The notes under the pieces were generated by a model, which ran no database searches, had not been told where the DNA came from, and worked only from the letters and a program-made list of their open reading frames with translations. Both the position numbers and the translations under genes were made by a program. Shown in pieces: positions 1 through 9,420 of a DNA stretch of 64,000 nt; the first letter of the stretch is position 1; each line of letters opens with the position of its first letter. Source of the DNA: CAVOXO01 sp963700425 (GTDB lineage Bacteria > Actinomycetota > Acidimicrobiia > Acidimicrobiales > Microtrichaceae). Location of the stretch: contig CAVOXO010000001.1 of the NCBI GenBank assembly GCA_963700425.1, positions 496,001 through 560,000 of the forward strand. Reading direction: 5' to 3'.

Positions 1-18
1 CATCGACGATGACCGGGG

Positions 19-1986
19 ATGCTCGTCCACGTGACCACCCCACCGGTCCCCATCCGGCGATCGACCCCCGCGGTCGCGTCCCGAGCGTCCCTCGGGGCGG
101 CTCTCGTCGGTCTCGCTCTGGTCCTGATGATGTGGAGCGGCTCGGCGACCACCGCCGGAGCGACCTCGACCCAGAGCTCCGGCGAACACATCGAGTCGTT
201 CGAGTCGATCGTCGACGTCAACGCGGACGGGTCGATCGACGTGACCGAGACCATCGTCTACGACTTCGGTGCCCAGCAGCGTCACGGAATCCGCCGCGAC
301 ATCCCGGTGCGCTTCGAGTGGACCGGTGATCCGCCCGACGACGCCCCGGCCGGGGCGACCTACGACCGGGTGACGCCGATCGACGACATCAGCGTCGGAT
401 CGCCCGACGGTGCGCCGACCGATGTGGAGCGATCCGACGACAGCGGGATCGTCAGCCTCCGTATCGGCGACCCCGACCGGACGATCTCGGGTCGACACAC
501 CTATGTCATCCGCTACCGGCTCGGCGGTGTGCTCTCGGGCTTCGACGAACATGATGAGCTCTATCTGAACATCACCGGCAACGGCTGGGACGTCGCGATC
601 GATTCGAGTCGTGCCGAGATCAGGGTCGACGGCGGCGCAGAGCTCGATGCGGTGTGCTTCGCCGGCCCCGTGCAGTCCAGCCTCTCCTGTGATTCGGCGG
701 AGACCGGCCCGGGTACCGCGTCGTTCTCCCAGGGTCAGCTCTCCGCCGGGTCGGGCCTGACCGTGGTCGTCGGCATTCCCAAGGGGGTCGTGGCGGAGCC
801 GGAATCGATCCTCGAGGAGCGGTGGTCGGTGGCCACCGCGTTCTCGCTGACCCCTCTCACCGCGGCGCTCAGCGCTCTGATGCTCTTCGGCACCCTCGGA
901 GCGGTCGCCGGTATGGGGTGGCGCCATGGCCGGGATCGTCGTTGGAGCGGCGGCGCGACCGACGCCGCGTTCGGCAACGTCTCGGGTCAGGAGGAGAAGG
1001 TTCCGCTCGGACACGCGTCGCAGGATCCGGTCGAGTTCGTTCCGCCCGAGGGGATCCGGCCCGGTCACATGGGCACCTTGTGGGACGAGCAGGCCAACCA
1101 CCTCGACGTCTCGGCGATGATCGTCGACCTCGCCGTGAGGGGATGGATGCGCATCGACGAGCTCCCGGCGGCCGAATCGTCGTTTCCCTGGTTCGGTTCG
1201 CACGGCTCGGACTATCAGCTGGTGCGGCTGGTCGACCCGCGGACTCCGATCGGCGCGGACTCCCTGTCCAACGCGGAGGTGATTCTCATGGACGGCCTGT
1301 TCCGCGACGGGTCTCCACAGAAGCTGAGTTCACTCAAGACGAAGTTCGCCGAGCGGCTCGGTCTGGTTCAGGGTGCTCTCTACGACGACGTCGTGACCCT
1401 GGGCTGGTTCCCGGCCCGACCGGATCGGGTTCGGGCGCGCTGGATCACCATCGGGATCGTGGCCACGATCGTCGGCGCCGGCATCGCCTACCTGGCGGTG
1501 CGCTACACCCACCTGGGTCTCGTGGCCCTGCCACTTCCGCTCGCGGGCCTCGCCCTCATCGCGACCTCGTCGCGGTTCCCGTCGCGAACGGGCCGGGGTA
1601 CGGCGATGCTGGGCCGTGTGCGGGGATTCCGCGAGCTGTTCGAAGCCGGTGAGGGTGAGCGGCAGCGATTCGCCGAACAGAAACACCTGTTCGCCCGCTA
1701 CCTGCCCTACGCCATCGTCTTCGGAATGGCGGACAAATGGGCCGAGACCTTCGCCGCACTGGGACTGACCCCCGAGGAGATGGGGCTCGGGGTCTGGTAC
1801 ACGTCACCCTACGGGTACGACCCGATCCGTTTCGGTTGGGCGATGGGGTCGTTCACCACGGCGTCGGCCGGGTCGATGGCCGCGGCCGCACCGTCCTCGG
1901 CCGGTGGCGCCTCGTCGGGAGGGAGCGGCTTCTCGGGCGGCTTCTCCGGTGGAGGATTCGGCGGCGGGGGCGGAGGATCGTGGTGA
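19..1986 (+). CDS. DUF2207-family membrane protein
   Basis: A predicted membrane protein of unknown function. An N-terminal hydrophobic segment (about residues 22-45) is followed by a long extracytoplasmic beta-rich region typical of DUF2207, with the 'VDVNADGSIDVTETI' start. A membrane segment lies at about 276-300, then a cytoplasmic region, then a membrane pair at about 475-518. The C-terminus is a run of Gly/Ser ending GGGGGGSW, common in this family. The ATG at 19 is the first in frame, but only 18 bases precede it, so the true start could be outside the window. The family assignment is confident; no reaction is known for it. Confidence 0.8.
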   Translation: MLVHVTTPPVPIRRSTPAVASRASLGAALVGLALVLMMWSGSATTAGATSTQSSGEHIESFESIVDVNADGSIDVTETIVYDFGAQQRHGIRRDIPVRFEWTGDPPDDAPAGATYDRVTPIDDISVGSPDGAPTDVERSDDSGIVSLRIGDPDRTISGRHTYVIRYRLGGVLSGFDEHDELYLNITGNGWDVAIDSSRAEIRVDGGAELDAVCFAGPVQSSLSCDSAETGPGTASFSQGQLSAGSGLTVVVGIPKGVVAEPESILEERWSVATAFSLTPLTAALSALMLFGTLGAVAGMGWRHGRDRRWSGGATDAAFGNVSGQEEKVPLGHASQDPVEFVPPEGIRPGHMGTLWDEQANHLDVSAMIVDLAVRGWMRIDELPAAESSFPWFGSHGSDYQLVRLVDPRTPIGADSLSNAEVILMDGLFRDGSPQKLSSLKTKFAERLGLVQGALYDDVVTLGWFPARPDRVRARWITIGIVATIVGAGIAYLAVRYTHLGLVALPLPLAGLALIATSSRFPSRTGRGTAMLGRVRGFRELFEAGEGERQRFAEQKHLFARYLPYAIVFGMADKWAETFAALGLTPEEMGLGVWYTSPYGYDPIRFGWAMGSFTTASAGSMAAAAPSSAGGASSGGSGFSGGFSGGGFGGGGGGSW

Positions 1987-2069
1987 CGCCGGCATGCCAA
2001 GCGTCACATCGCAGGAAATTTGGATCTTTGAACGTGACCTGAGCGGCCCGGCAGCGTAAAACTGGACTG

Positions 2070-5000
2070 ATGGCGAGGGAACATGCCGGCGTGAAGCCGA
2101 ACAGAAGGGCGCGAGCGGGCAGGGCCGGCCTCGTCGCCGTGTTGGTGGCCGCGCTGACCCCCTTCGTCGGCGCCGTCGTCTCGGCGGAGGGTGGTCCGGT
2201 CTCGCAGCGTTCGGATCTCGGCATCGTCTCGGTACTCACGGGTGTCGGCACGTGGGCGAATCCGGCCGTCACGTTCCGCGTCGCCCCCAGCGGTCAGATC
2301 TTCGTGGGGCGGAAATCGGGACTCGTCCAACGGTATGACGGCCCCGGCGATGCCACGCCGACCACCATCATCAATCTCGAGAACGCCGTCTACGACCAGT
2401 GGGACCACGGACTCATCGGCATGGCGCTCGACCCTGCCTTCACCACCGAGGGCTACCTGTACGTGCTCTACTCCTACAACAGGCTGCCCGGAGGTGGCGC
2501 GGTGCCCCGGTGGGGTGGCGGAGGAGCGGGCGACCAGTGCCCCTCGCCACCGGGTGTCGACGTGGATGGATGTCTCACGACGGCTCGGGTGAGCCGCTTC
2601 TACATCAACGCCGCGGGAAGCGCCGGGGGGGAGAACGTCGTTCTCCAGAACGGCTCCGACGGCGGCTGGTGCGAGCAGTTCCCCAGTCACAGCGTGGGCT
2701 CGCTGGCGTTCGGCCCCGACGGGGCGCTGTTCGTGAGCTCCGGTGAAGGGGCCCACTTCTACGAGGCGGACTGGGGCCAGAAGGGCGGCACGCTGCCCAC
2801 GTCGTCCAACCCCGTCGTGCCCAAGAATCCCTGTGGCGATCCGCCGGGAGGCGTGGGAGGGTCCATGACGGCGCCCTCGTCGGAGGGCGGGGCGCTCAGG
2901 GCCCAGAGTGTGCGCTCCACGGTCGTCGACAACTACCAACCCTGGGGCGGCTCGATCCTCCGCATCAACCCCGCCACCGGTGCCGCGATGCCGAACAATC
3001 CCCTGGTGGGCAACGGCATCGCCGCCGACGACCGGATCGTGGCCACGGGATTGCGAAATCCGTGGCGTTTCACCCTCAAGCCCGGAACCAACGAGATCTG
3101 GACCGGTGACGTCGGGTGGAACACCTACGAGGAGATCGACCGCTTCGCCTTCGATCCCTCCCAGAAGGTGGTCGGCAACTTCGGGTGGCCGTGTTACGAG
3201 GGACCACAGATGGGTTGGGGGTTCACCGGATTCGATCTGTGTACCCGCCTCTACGCCGATGCTCAGGGCAACGGTGAGTCGGCCGTCGGATCCGGGGGAT
3301 CGAGAACGAAGCTGCTGGCGGCCAAGCTGTCGTGGCGCCACGACGAGGCGCTCGATTCGCAGTGCACGTCCACGTCGTCGGCGGCGGCTGCGGGGGCGTT
3401 CCTCTCCTCGGGGGTGTGGCCGGGGGACCTCCAGGGAGCGTTCGTCTTCGGTGACTACAGCCGGCGGTGCATCTGGGCGATGAAGGCCCCCTCGAACGGC
3501 GGTGAACCCGACGCGGGGAACATCGAGACCCTCGTCACCAACACCTCGGTACTCGACATGCAGACGGGGCCCTCGGGCGACCTCTACTTCGTGGATCTCG
3601 ACGGTGGGCTCTATCGGGTGGCCCCGGTGTCGTCGAACCTGCCGCCCACCGCGAGCTTCACCGCCACCCCGCCGAGCGGATCGCTGCCGCTGACGGTGTC
3701 GTTCGACGCATCCTCGTCGTCGGACCCCAACGGCGACGCGCTCACCTACTCGTGGGATCTCGACGGCAACGGCAGTTTCGGTGACGCCACCGGGGCGACG
3801 GCGTCGAGGACCTACAACTCCTATGCCCAGGTGAACGTCGGCCTGAGGGTCAGCGACCCGTCGGGAGCGACGGCGGACATGCGCAAGGTGGTCTATGCCG
3901 GCAACGCGGCGCCGGTGATCGGCTCGATCACCACCTCGGCATCGACGGGATGGGTCGTGGGCCAGGGGGTGCTGTTCTCTGCGTCGGTCACCGACGATGT
4001 GTTCGCGCCTCTGACATACGAATGGGAGGTCATCCTCCATCACTGTTCGCGCTATGTCACCACCGACTGCCACACCCACTCCGGCGCGGTCAACGGGCTC
4101 CCCAATGCGGCGTCCGGTGGGTTCACCGTGCCCGACCACGACTATCCGACCCGAATCGAGCTCCGGCTCACCGCCCGGGACGCCCAGGGGGCCTCGGACA
4201 CCGAGTCGGTGATGTTGGAACCCAGGGTCGCCAACCTGGCGGTGACGAGTTCCCCGTCGGGGATCCAGATGAACGTGGCCGGTGAGAACCTCACCACCCC
4301 GTTCACGCTGCCGATGCTGGCGGGAACGCGGGTACAGGTCCTCGCTCCGCAGACCACCAACGTCGGTGGATTCCTGGCCACGCTCCGTGAGTGGACCGGG
4401 TCTGCGCTCAACGGCGACGGGACCGTGACCGTCGGAGTCGGTGGCGTCTCGCTCAACGCCGTGTACGACGTGATCAGCGCGAACCCGCCCGATGTCGGCC
4501 CGGTGAACAACATCGGTAGCGGCTTCGGGACTCCCGATCAGATCCATGTGTGGGACGACGGTCGCATCCTCCAGTTCGCCGCCAACGGGTCGGCGTATCT
4601 CTGGGAGGAGCGGGCCGGCATCGACGACCCGGTGTACGTGGGTCGGATCGGTACCGGCTTCGGTCGGCCGTCACAGGTCCAGTCGGTCACGGGTGCCATC
4701 TTCCAGTTCACCGAGGATGGGCGTGGCTACAAGTGGACCGTCGATTCATCCAATTCGGTCAGTTACGAGGGCCGCATCGGCACCGGGTTCGGGACACCCG
4801 ATCAGGTTCGCGTCGCCCGCCTCGACTCGGGGACGTACCGGCTGTACCAGTTCGCCTCGGGCGGGCGGGGGTACCTGTGGGACGACTCGACCGGCGGCTT
4901 CGTCTACCGCGGGCTCATCGGGACGGGCTTCGGATTCCCCTGGCAGACGATGGCGCGGGGTGGCTACGTCTACCAGTTCACCCAGGACGGTCGGGCCTAT

Positions 5001-5270
5001 CGCTGGTCCACGTCGGGTGCCCCCGTCATGACCTACGAGGGAAAGGTGGCCTCGAACACCGGCCACCCCTATGAGATGCGCCTCAACGACGACTACGTGC
5101 TCCACGCATCGCGCAACGGCAAGGGGTATCTGTGGACCCTCGACGGCATGGACTACGCGGGGCTCGCCGTCAGCGGGATCGGATCACCGGCCGAGGCCAA
5201 GTTCGCCAACGGGCGGATCTACCAGTTCACGGGTGGTCGCGGGTTCCTCTGGACCTACGACCGGCCCTGA
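2070..5270 (+). CDS. Secreted glucose/sorbosone dehydrogenase-like protein with PKD domain and C-terminal repeats
   Basis: Exported protein of 1066 residues. The signal peptide is at about 10-40. A six-bladed-propeller GSDH (PQQ-type sugar dehydrogenase) domain covers roughly 45-515, with the typical 'GLIGMALDP', 'YNRLPGG' and 'ATGLRNPWRF' segments. A PKD domain follows at about 523-612, then an Ig-like stretch. The last 250 residues hold about six copies of a 43-46 residue repeat with 'IGTGFGxPxQ' and 'YQFtxdGRgYlW' cores. GSDH proteins oxidise sugars in the periplasm or outside the cell, but many members have unknown substrates. It stands alone, convergent with nhaA. Confidence 0.8.
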   Translation: MAREHAGVKPNRRARAGRAGLVAVLVAALTPFVGAVVSAEGGPVSQRSDLGIVSVLTGVGTWANPAVTFRVAPSGQIFVGRKSGLVQRYDGPGDATPTTIINLENAVYDQWDHGLIGMALDPAFTTEGYLYVLYSYNRLPGGGAVPRWGGGGAGDQCPSPPGVDVDGCLTTARVSRFYINAAGSAGGENVVLQNGSDGGWCEQFPSHSVGSLAFGPDGALFVSSGEGAHFYEADWGQKGGTLPTSSNPVVPKNPCGDPPGGVGGSMTAPSSEGGALRAQSVRSTVVDNYQPWGGSILRINPATGAAMPNNPLVGNGIAADDRIVATGLRNPWRFTLKPGTNEIWTGDVGWNTYEEIDRFAFDPSQKVVGNFGWPCYEGPQMGWGFTGFDLCTRLYADAQGNGESAVGSGGSRTKLLAAKLSWRHDEALDSQCTSTSSAAAAGAFLSSGVWPGDLQGAFVFGDYSRRCIWAMKAPSNGGEPDAGNIETLVTNTSVLDMQTGPSGDLYFVDLDGGLYRVAPVSSNLPPTASFTATPPSGSLPLTVSFDASSSSDPNGDALTYSWDLDGNGSFGDATGATASRTYNSYAQVNVGLRVSDPSGATADMRKVVYAGNAAPVIGSITTSASTGWVVGQGVLFSASVTDDVFAPLTYEWEVILHHCSRYVTTDCHTHSGAVNGLPNAASGGFTVPDHDYPTRIELRLTARDAQGASDTESVMLEPRVANLAVTSSPSGIQMNVAGENLTTPFTLPMLAGTRVQVLAPQTTNVGGFLATLREWTGSALNGDGTVTVGVGGVSLNAVYDVISANPPDVGPVNNIGSGFGTPDQIHVWDDGRILQFAANGSAYLWEERAGIDDPVYVGRIGTGFGRPSQVQSVTGAIFQFTEDGRGYKWTVDSSNSVSYEGRIGTGFGTPDQVRVARLDSGTYRLYQFASGGRGYLWDDSTGGFVYRGLIGTGFGFPWQTMARGGYVYQFTQDGRAYRWSTSGAPVMTYEGKVASNTGHPYEMRLNDDYVLHASRNGKGYLWTLDGMDYAGLAVSGIGSPAEAKFANGRIYQFTGGRGFLWTYDRP

Positions 5271-5305
5271 GTCGCCCGTTCCCCGGGGTCTGGGACCGTC
5301 CCGAT

Positions 5306-6613
5306 CTACGACCGTTGCTGAGCCGCAGCTTCGCCGTTGGTCTTCTTGGCGTAGAAGATCAGCGACACGGTGCCGATGATCGCCGCGACGAACGACGCGA
5401 ACAGGATCGAGAGCTTCGCCTCGTCGATGATCAGCGGCGAGTCGAAGGCGAGTTCGGTGATGAAGAGGGCGACGGTGAATCCGATGCCGGCGATCGCGCC
5501 GAGTCCCATGACCATCTTCATGTCGATGCCGGCGGGGAGCGTGAGGCCCAGGCGGGTGCCGATGAACGTCGCCAGAGTGATCCCCAACGGCTTCCCGATC
5601 ACCAGGCCGGCGGCGATCCCGATCGCCACCTTCGAGCTGGCCGTCTCGCTGATCCCCTCCGACGTGATCTCGATCCCGCTGTTGGCCAGAGCGAACAGCG
5701 GGACGATGATGAAGCTGGAGAGTGGGTGGAGCCGGTGCTCCAACCATTCCACGACCGAGACCGACTCCCGGGCCCTGGTCACGGCCTGTTGAACCGATTC
5801 CACGTCACCCAGTTCGCCCAGCTCGTCGACGTCGATGTAGCGATTGGTGACCCTGGGGACCGCCGGCGCCAGCAGGCCCATGATCACGCCGGCCAGAGTG
5901 GCGTGGACCCCCGCCTCGTGGAGTGAGAACCACAGGACCGAACCGATGGCGATGTAGACGCCGATCGACCGGACGTCGAGCCGCTTCGCGACGACGGTGG
6001 CAGCCGTGCAGACGGCCGCCGTCAGGAGCCACGAGAACGACATGTCCTCGGTGTAGGCGACCGCGATGACCACGATGGCCCCGATGTCGTCGACGATGGC
6101 GAGCGCCAGGATGAACACCTTCGCGGCCGACGGCACCCGCTTCCCCAGAAGGGCGAGAACTCCGACCGCGAGGGCGATGTCGGTCGCCATGGGAATCCCC
6201 CACCCGCCGGTGTTCTCGGTTCCGAGCGTGAACGCCAGGTACACCAGGGCGGGAACCACCATGCCCCCGAACGCCGCCAGTGCCGGCAGAGCCGCCTGGC
6301 GCGTGTCGGACAGCTCACCCTCGACCAGCTCACGCTTGATCTCGAGCCCGACCACGAAGAAGAAGATCGCCATCAGGCCGTCGTTGATCCACCCTCGCAG
6401 ATCGAGGTGGAGTCCGTCGGATCCCACGTCGATGCTGATGACGGTCTCCCACAGCTCGAAGTAGGACTCACTCCAGGGGGAATTGGCCCAGATCAGCGCG
6501 GTTGCGGCCGCGATGACGAGGACGACCCCTCCCGACGACTCGGCGTGGAGGAAGTCGCGCAGGGGCCGGATCAGCGACGGCGCGCGGGTCGAGGGGGGGT
6601 GTTGACGGGCCAT
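5306..6613 (-). CDS. nhaA: Na+/H+ antiporter NhaA
   Basis: Exchanges cytoplasmic Na+ for external H+ in pH and salt homeostasis. About 435 residues with some eleven hydrophobic segments. The unwound helix carries the paired aspartates in 'LAIVDDIGAIVVIA', equivalent to E. coli Asp163/164. 'EIKRELVEGEL' and 'MATDIALAVGVL' are also typical. The C-terminus is slightly longer than in E. coli (388 residues). I start at the ATG at 6613; a TTG two codons upstream is also possible. It is transcribed toward the sugar dehydrogenase with a gap of only 35 bases. Confidence 0.95.
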   Translation of the reverse strand: MARQHPPSTRAPSLIRPLRDFLHAESSGGVVLVIAAATALIWANSPWSESYFELWETVISIDVGSDGLHLDLRGWINDGLMAIFFFVVGLEIKRELVEGELSDTRQAALPALAAFGGMVVPALVYLAFTLGTENTGGWGIPMATDIALAVGVLALLGKRVPSAAKVFILALAIVDDIGAIVVIAVAYTEDMSFSWLLTAAVCTAATVVAKRLDVRSIGVYIAIGSVLWFSLHEAGVHATLAGVIMGLLAPAVPRVTNRYIDVDELGELGDVESVQQAVTRARESVSVVEWLEHRLHPLSSFIIVPLFALANSGIEITSEGISETASSKVAIGIAAGLVIGKPLGITLATFIGTRLGLTLPAGIDMKMVMGLGAIAGIGFTVALFITELAFDSPLIIDEAKLSILFASFVAAIIGTVSLIFYAKKTNGEAAAQQRS

Positions 6614-6730
6614 GGACAAGGATCGACACTACTCAGCCGCGAGCGGGGTTCCCGCACCACATGACGCCGCACCGCAGCCCAGTGAGGACATCGCTGCGTC
6701 CCGCACGCGAGGACCCCGTTGAGTCCCGGA

Positions 6731-7417
6731 TCACCTCGATGGCCGCCGCTCGGGCGCCGTCGAGCGCCCGGGTCGCGTCGTCGGGTCCCGATGTGATGGG
6801 CGGGGCGTCGCAGCTCGCGCGTTCTCACACTGCGCCTGCCACTCGCAGCCGTCGACGTGGTCGTTGACCAGCCCCATGGCCTGCATGAAGGCATAGGCGG
6901 TGGTGGGCCCGATGAAGCTCCACCCGCGAGCCTTCAGGTCGTGGCTCATGGCCGTGGACGTGGGGGTCGATGAGGGAATCGGGCCTGCTTCGCCGGGCGG
7001 GCGTTCGCTCCGGGGCGGCTCCCACGACCAGAAGTAGTCGGCGAGGCTTCCGGCCTCGGCTCGCAGTTCGAGGGCGCGGCGCGCGTTGTTGATCGTGGAG
7101 GTGATCTTCGCCCGGTGACGGACGATCCCTGCGTCCCCCAGAAGGCGTTCGACGTCGGAGTCGGTGAACGCGGCGACCGCATCGACGTCGAAATCGGCGA
7201 AGGCCGCCCGGAAGTTGTCGCGTTTACGGAGGATCGTCAGCCAACTGAGACCCGACTGGAAGCCTTCGAGGCAGATCTTCTCGAAGAGGAGGTGGCCCTC
7301 GAGGGTGGGTCGACCCCATTCGTCGTCGTGGTAGGCGACGTAGTCCGGAGCGGTTCCCGGCCACCAGCATCGGCGGCGGCCGTCCTCGCCATCGATCAGC
7401 CATCGTTGGTCGGGCAT
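6731..7417 (-). CDS. tag: DNA-3-methyladenine glycosylase I
   Basis: Removes 3-methyladenine from alkylated DNA in base-excision repair. The zinc-binding residues of Tag are visible: Cys17 in 'RRRCWWPG', His30 in 'YVAYHDDEWG', and the C-terminal His and Cys in 'NDHVDGCEW'. 'LTILRKRDNFRAAFADFD' and 'FIGPTTAYAFMQAMG' match the family. It has 228 residues, against about 187 in E. coli, because of an Arg/Pro-rich C-terminal extension. The ATG at 7417 shares one base with the stop of the upstream transporter (TGATG), so translation is probably coupled. The ORF itself stays open further upstream, but that part overlaps the transporter and is not protein-like. Confidence 0.93.
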   Translation of the reverse strand: MPDQRWLIDGEDGRRRCWWPGTAPDYVAYHDDEWGRPTLEGHLLFEKICLEGFQSGLSWLTILRKRDNFRAAFADFDVDAVAAFTDSDVERLLGDAGIVRHRAKITSTINNARRALELRAEAGSLADYFWSWEPPRSERPPGEAGPIPSSTPTSTAMSHDLKARGWSFIGPTTAYAFMQAMGLVNDHVDGCEWQAQCENARAATPRPSHRDPTTRPGRSTAPERRPSR

Positions 7418-8391
7418 CACCCCATCGTGGCAGACGACCCCTCGGACCGACCCCGGTCTGCTCGACGCGCTCCGCCGACCGCCACCGGGCCGGCGGGGTT
7501 GGACCCGACGTTGGCGAGCGTGGCCACCACGACACCGCAGCCGACGAGCCCGACACCCACCCACTGGACCGCGGCGAGCTCCTCGTCGAGCAGCGCCGCG
7601 GCCAACAGCGTCGCAGCCGCAGGTTCCCACAGCGTGAGGGTGACCGTCGCCGACAGCGGAAGGCGGTGGAGTCCCAGTCCCCACAGCCAGTAGGCGAGTC
7701 CGAGCGTTGCCGCGCCGAGGTAGACGACGAGGGCCACGGCGCCGGCATCGACGTCACCGCCGGGAGGGGCGAGGAGGCCCAGCGGCAGGGAGATGGCTGC
7801 GCCGGCGCCGAAGACCGTGGCGATGGCCGCCAGGGGAGGTCGGTCGTCCATGAGCCGTTGCGCGGCGAGCCCGTAGAGGGGGTAACTGCATCCCGACACC
7901 ACCGCCCCGATCCACCCGACCGCCGTGGCGGGCTGACCGCCCGACCCCGACATCAGAACGATCCCGGACAGCGCGGCGGTCACGCCGAGAACCCACAGCG
8001 TCGTCGGCGGGCGTCGGTAGCGGATCACGTCGATGACCCCCGCCGCCGCCAGGCCGGTGCCGATGGCGGCCACCGTTCCCCGCGTCACGCCGAGCCCCTC
8101 CACTCCGGTGAAGAACGCCGGTGGATAGACGGCCACGGCCACTGCGCCGAGGGCCGTGGGTCGGGGGCGGAACGGAGAGGCCCACGGGGGCCGGTCGACC
8201 ACGGCGCTCGCCAGGACGAGCAGGGCGCCGCCGATGATCGACCGCCACAGGCCTACCCAGATCGCGTTGAGGCCGTCAGGCCCGAGTGCCTTGGCCGTTC
8301 CCGTCGTCCCGAAGAGCGTCGCCCCGGCAGCCACCGCGGCCATGGCGTAGAGCTGTTGGCGGCCGGGCGCGGTCGGCGCGATGGCGGTCAC
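7417..8391 (-). CDS. EamA/DMT-family transporter
   Basis: Inner-membrane drug/metabolite transporter superfamily protein of 324 residues. It has about ten hydrophobic helices arranged as two EamA repeats; the second starts around 'WIGAVVSGCSYPLYGLAAQR'. 'LTLWEPAAATLLAAALLDEEL' is the hallmark end of the second repeat. The substrate cannot be read from sequence. The start overlaps the stop of the upstream unknown gene by four bases (ATGA), and its own stop overlaps tag by one base, so the three genes form one operon (8388-9365, this gene, tag). Confidence 0.88.
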   Translation of the reverse strand: MTAIAPTAPGRQQLYAMAAVAAGATLFGTTGTAKALGPDGLNAIWVGLWRSIIGGALLVLASAVVDRPPWASPFRPRPTALGAVAVAVYPPAFFTGVEGLGVTRGTVAAIGTGLAAAGVIDVIRYRRPPTTLWVLGVTAALSGIVLMSGSGGQPATAVGWIGAVVSGCSYPLYGLAAQRLMDDRPPLAAIATVFGAGAAISLPLGLLAPPGGDVDAGAVALVVYLGAATLGLAYWLWGLGLHRLPLSATVTLTLWEPAAATLLAAALLDEELAAVQWVGVGLVGCGVVVATLANVGSNPAGPVAVGGARRADRGRSEGSSATMG

Positions 8392-9365
8392 GCGGGATAG
8401 CGCATGTACGCGTCCTGCAGGCGGCTGATGAAGCTGGGATCGCGGAGAGGATCCTCTGTCGGGATCGACGAGTCGAGTCCTCGTGAGGCCAGGTCGGATC
8501 GGATCCGGTCGAATACCGTGTCGAGGGAGAGGTCGTCGTCGTGGTTGTCATGACGCCGGCGGTCGGCCTCGTCCGCGAAGACGTCCGCCTTCCACGAGAG
8601 GCTGACTCTCAATCGGCTCGCCTCGAACGTGGCGACATCGGCGGATCCGTCGACGATCCCCCAGGTTGCCTCGTCACGTCGGACCAGCTCACTGTCCAGC
8701 GACAGCGACGCCATGCCGTCCTCCGGCCGGCCGACCGCCCTGACCCGATGCCACATGAAGTCGTTGTCTCCCACGACAGCGGTGTTGAAGATGTCGCCCT
8801 CCAGCACCACGCGATCCCCCTCGGGCCCGTCGGGCCAGTACTCGAACCCCCCGTCGGATCCCCGGTAGAACCATGAGACCGCGGTCGCCACCTTCACCCG
8901 CTCCGCTTCGAACAGGCCGGATTGGCCGATGATGGTGAGGAAGGTGACGGGCACCGTCGTCCGATCGAACCCCCGGAAGGTCGGGATGTCCACGTGGCCA
9001 CGTCCCTGGGGGAACGGGATCTGCCAGGTGAGGTTGACGTACACGGTGTGGGGTCGGACGATCTCCGCGCCGAACAACGTTCTGGCCGCCTCGATGAAGG
9101 TCTCATGACGGAGCAACGGCTCCACACCCGGCTCGACTCGACCGTCGAAGGCCCAGTCCCCCCGGAAGACGGGCGCCACCGGGACTGCGCCCGCGGGATC
9201 GGCGCCCGACGAGCCACCGCTCAGGGTCGCGTACTCGGCGCGGTTGGCCATGTACCGCTGTACCGGCCGGTACGGAGCGCGTTCGGCGATCAGCTGGGCG
9301 ATTCGGTCCGGATCGTCGACGGCGTGGGGGAGGAGTACCGGTGGGAGCGGAGAGCGGTCCGACAT
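8388..9365 (-). CDS. Uncharacterised protein, possibly jelly-roll oxygenase-like
   Basis: A 325-residue soluble protein that I do not recognise with confidence. It has a 'GRGHVDIPTFRGFDR' segment and later 'NTAVVGDNDFMWHRVRAVG', which could place an H-x-D...H metal site on a double-stranded beta-helix as in 2-oxoglutarate/Fe(II) oxygenases. This is only a pattern-level suggestion. There is no signal peptide or membrane segment. It is the first gene of a tight operon with a DMT transporter and tag (4-base overlap), so expression is probably shared, though that does not define a function. Confidence 0.75.
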   Translation of the reverse strand: MSDRSPLPPVLLPHAVDDPDRIAQLIAERAPYRPVQRYMANRAEYATLSGGSSGADPAGAVPVAPVFRGDWAFDGRVEPGVEPLLRHETFIEAARTLFGAEIVRPHTVYVNLTWQIPFPQGRGHVDIPTFRGFDRTTVPVTFLTIIGQSGLFEAERVKVATAVSWFYRGSDGGFEYWPDGPEGDRVVLEGDIFNTAVVGDNDFMWHRVRAVGRPEDGMASLSLDSELVRRDEATWGIVDGSADVATFEASRLRVSLSWKADVFADEADRRRHDNHDDDLSLDTVFDRIRSDLASRGLDSSIPTEDPLRDPSFISRLQDAYMRYPA

Positions 9366-9420
9366 GGCGCCATCGTCGCGAACCGGCGCCGTCCCGTCGA
9401 GCGACGCGGCCTCAGGAGTC

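Noticed and set aside
2004..4547. Long antisense ORF (847 aa) opposite the sugar dehydrogenase
   Set aside because: Arg/Pro-rich, no domain, fully overlaps a gene with clear domains; typical GC-rich shadow.
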